A stretch of 64,000 bases of DNA, from positions 2,790,001 through 2,854,000 of the forward strand of contig OZ245051.1 in assembly GCA_965224515.1 (NCBI GenBank), in the 5' to 3' direction. The position numbers were made by a program, and so were the translations under genes. The stretch is from Sedimenticola_A sp040506425 (lineage in GTDB: Bacteria > Pseudomonadota > Gammaproteobacteria > Chromatiales > Chromatiaceae). Under the pieces are notes generated by a model. The model was not told the DNA's origin, did no database searches, and was given only the letters and a program-made list of their open reading frames with translations. Positions 62,736 to 64,000 of the stretch are shown one piece after another; the first letter of the stretch is position 1; each line of letters starts with the position of its first letter.

Positions 62736-63263
62736 ATGGCTTTGAAAAAAATAGCATCTGTTCTTTTGGTTGGGTTACTTGGTCTGAGTGGAATGGCATC
62801 TGCCGAGGAACTCAAAATAGGTGTGGTGAATCCCAATAAACTGGTTGAGAAATCCCCCCAGTACGATGCGGTCAGAAAAGAACTTGAAACGGAGTTCAAG
62901 CGCCGGAATGAAGATCTGATCGCAAAGCAGAAGCAGTTGAAAAAGCTCGAGGACAAGCTCACCCGCGACAGTGCGGTGATGAGTTCATCTGAGGTAAAGC
63001 GGCTGGAACAGGATATACGTTCCCGTAAGCGCCAGCTGAACAACACCCGTGATGAGTATCGCGAGGATCTCAATCTTCGACGCTCTGAGGAGTTTAACAA
63101 GCTGTTGAGGCATGTTTCAGAGGTCGTGCACCAGGTTGCCGCTGAAGAGAAGCTTGACCTGGTTCTCAGCCAGGGTGTGGTATATGCCAGCTCCAGGGTG
63201 GATCTCACCAACAGGGTTCTGGATAGACTCAAAGCCCAGGTAAAGTCCGGAGACGGAAAGTAA
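62736..63263 (+). CDS. skp: Periplasmic chaperone Skp (OmpH)
   Basis: 175 residues. A signal peptide ending GMASA precedes IGVVNPNKLVEKSPQ, then a long basic coiled coil (FKRRNEDLIAKQKQLKKLED) that forms the Skp tentacles, and a C-terminal beta part. It carries unfolded outer-membrane proteins to BamA, whose gene ends 13 bases upstream. GGAG lies 5 bases before the ATG. Confidence 0.93.
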   Translation: MALKKIASVLLVGLLGLSGMASAEELKIGVVNPNKLVEKSPQYDAVRKELETEFKRRNEDLIAKQKQLKKLEDKLTRDSAVMSSSEVKRLEQDIRSRKRQLNNTRDEYREDLNLRRSEEFNKLLRHVSEVVHQVAAEEKLDLVLSQGVVYASSRVDLTNRVLDRLKAQVKSGDGK

Positions 63264-63281
63264 CCGGCAGAGAATGTAGCG

Positions 63282-64000
63282 ATGGCTTTCCGGCTTGAAG
63301 AGCTTGCCCGGGAAATCGGTGCACAGTTGCAGGGTGATCCTGGCTGCCTGATCGACAGGGTGGATACAATTCAGGATGCAGAGGGTGAGGGTGCCATCTG
63401 TTTCCTGGCAAACAGCAAGTATCGCAAGTACCTGGCGACCACCCATGCATCTGCTGTGATCCTGGACAAAGAGCTTGCAAACGACTGCCCGGTCAACGCC
63501 CTGGTTTGTGAAAATCCCTATCTTGCCTATGCAAGGATATCTGCCTTTTTGAATTCACCTCCTTCGGTTGTCGGGGGTGTACACCCTTCGGCAGTGATAG
63601 ATGCAAGGGCAGAAATCGATGAGCATGCATACATAGGTCCCTGTGCCGTGATAGGTGAGGGAGCGAAGGTAGGGGCGGGTGCCTATATCGGTCCCGGCTG
63701 CGTTCTTGAGCGTGGTGCTGTTGTCGGTGCTGAAAGTCGACTGGTGGCCAACGTGACGGTCTGTCACGGAACCCGAATCGGGAGACGGGCATTGATTCAC
63801 CCCGGGGTGGTGCTCGGCAGTGATGGCTTCGGCTTTGCAAGTGATAATGGGATTTGGGAGAAAGTTCCCCAGCTTGGCAACGTGGTTATCGGAGATGATG
63901 TGGAGATCGGCTCCAACACCACCATTGATCGTGGTGCGCTTCGAGACACTGTTCTTGAAGACGGTGTGAAGCTTGATGACCAGGTCATGATTGCGCACAA
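63282..64000 (+). CDS. lpxD: UDP-3-O-acylglucosamine N-acyltransferase, 5' part
   Basis: The ATG at 63282 opens a frame still open at the right edge (239 codons of about 340). The N-terminal uridine-binding domain (AFRLEELAREIGAQLQGDP, then FLANSKYRKYL) precedes hexapeptide repeats of the left-handed beta-helix (YIGPCAVIGEGAKVGAGAYI) and the LpxD motif GSDGFGFASDNG, whose Phe and Gly line the acyl site. The catalytic His probably lies in the final visible MIAH. It adds the second acyl chain in lipid A synthesis and lies 18 bases after skp, as in E. coli. Confidence 0.96.
   Translation, partial: MAFRLEELAREIGAQLQGDPGCLIDRVDTIQDAEGEGAICFLANSKYRKYLATTHASAVILDKELANDCPVNALVCENPYLAYARISAFLNSPPSVVGGVHPSAVIDARAEIDEHAYIGPCAVIGEGAKVGAGAYIGPGCVLERGAVVGAESRLVANVTVCHGTRIGRRALIHPGVVLGSDGFGFASDNGIWEKVPQLGNVVIGDDVEIGSNTTIDRGALRDTVLEDGVKLDDQVMIAH

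Overview
The window reads as a piece of a gammaproteobacterial chromosome. Two blocks with classic gammaproteobacterial gene order support this: trpF-trpB-trpA-accD-folC-SPOR-cvpA-purF-metZ, and glnD-map / rpsB-tsf-pyrH-frr-uppS-cdsA-dxr-rseP-bamA-skp-lpxD. The mix of cmoAB, a dapC-dapD-dapE cluster, ppk1, type IV pilins, a HypC homologue and rubrerythrin would fit a free-living or symbiotic environmental gammaproteobacterium, perhaps of the Chromatiales/sulfur-oxidiser kind. That placement is inference; no rRNA or tRNA gene was recognised.

Bases 1 to about 20,800 are an exopolysaccharide (EPS) island, open at the left edge. It has an outer-membrane barrel fragment, a Wzz/GumC chain-length protein, a CpsD-type kinase, a Sat-CysC fusion (PAPS synthesis), three different PAPS-dependent sulfotransferases, a Wzx flippase, a Wzy/WaaL-type polymerase, a radical SAM protein, an exported Asp-box propeller, two GT4 glycosyltransferases, galE, an ExeA-like ATPase of the type seen at PEP-CTERM/EPS loci, a Wza-type export protein and an acyltransferase. 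Together they describe a Wzy-dependent, probably sulfated, exopolysaccharide with its own sulfate donor supply. The ATP-sulfurylase half of the Sat-CysC protein has lost several signature residues while its APS-kinase half looks intact. This is the most unusual thing in the window.

From about 20,990 to 33,750 the strand is housekeeping: tryptophan synthesis, malonyl-CoA carboxylase beta subunit, folate, SPOR and CvpA proteins, purine and methionine genes, then small accessory genes (methyltransferase, CBS protein, DUF2835, WD40 lipoprotein, HypC, rubrerythrin). From 34,000 to 45,460 come DsbC, an unrecognised exported protein, two cysteine-free type IV pilins, DUF533 and BON-LysM proteins, cmoAB, gloA, ppk1, an Fe-S protein and a CheX-like protein. 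A near-consensus sigma-28 (FliA) promoter lies in front of the cheX-like gene. Just beyond it, on the same strand, is a candidate structured small RNA with its own promoter and terminator.

From 45,460 to the right edge are lysine/diaminopimelate genes (dapE, dapD, dapC), nitrogen sensing (glnD), map, and the divergent translation/envelope operon that runs off the right edge inside lpxD. Start codons were moved from the longest open frame wherever a Shine-Dalgarno sequence, a family N-terminus or a neighbouring overlap favoured an internal start.
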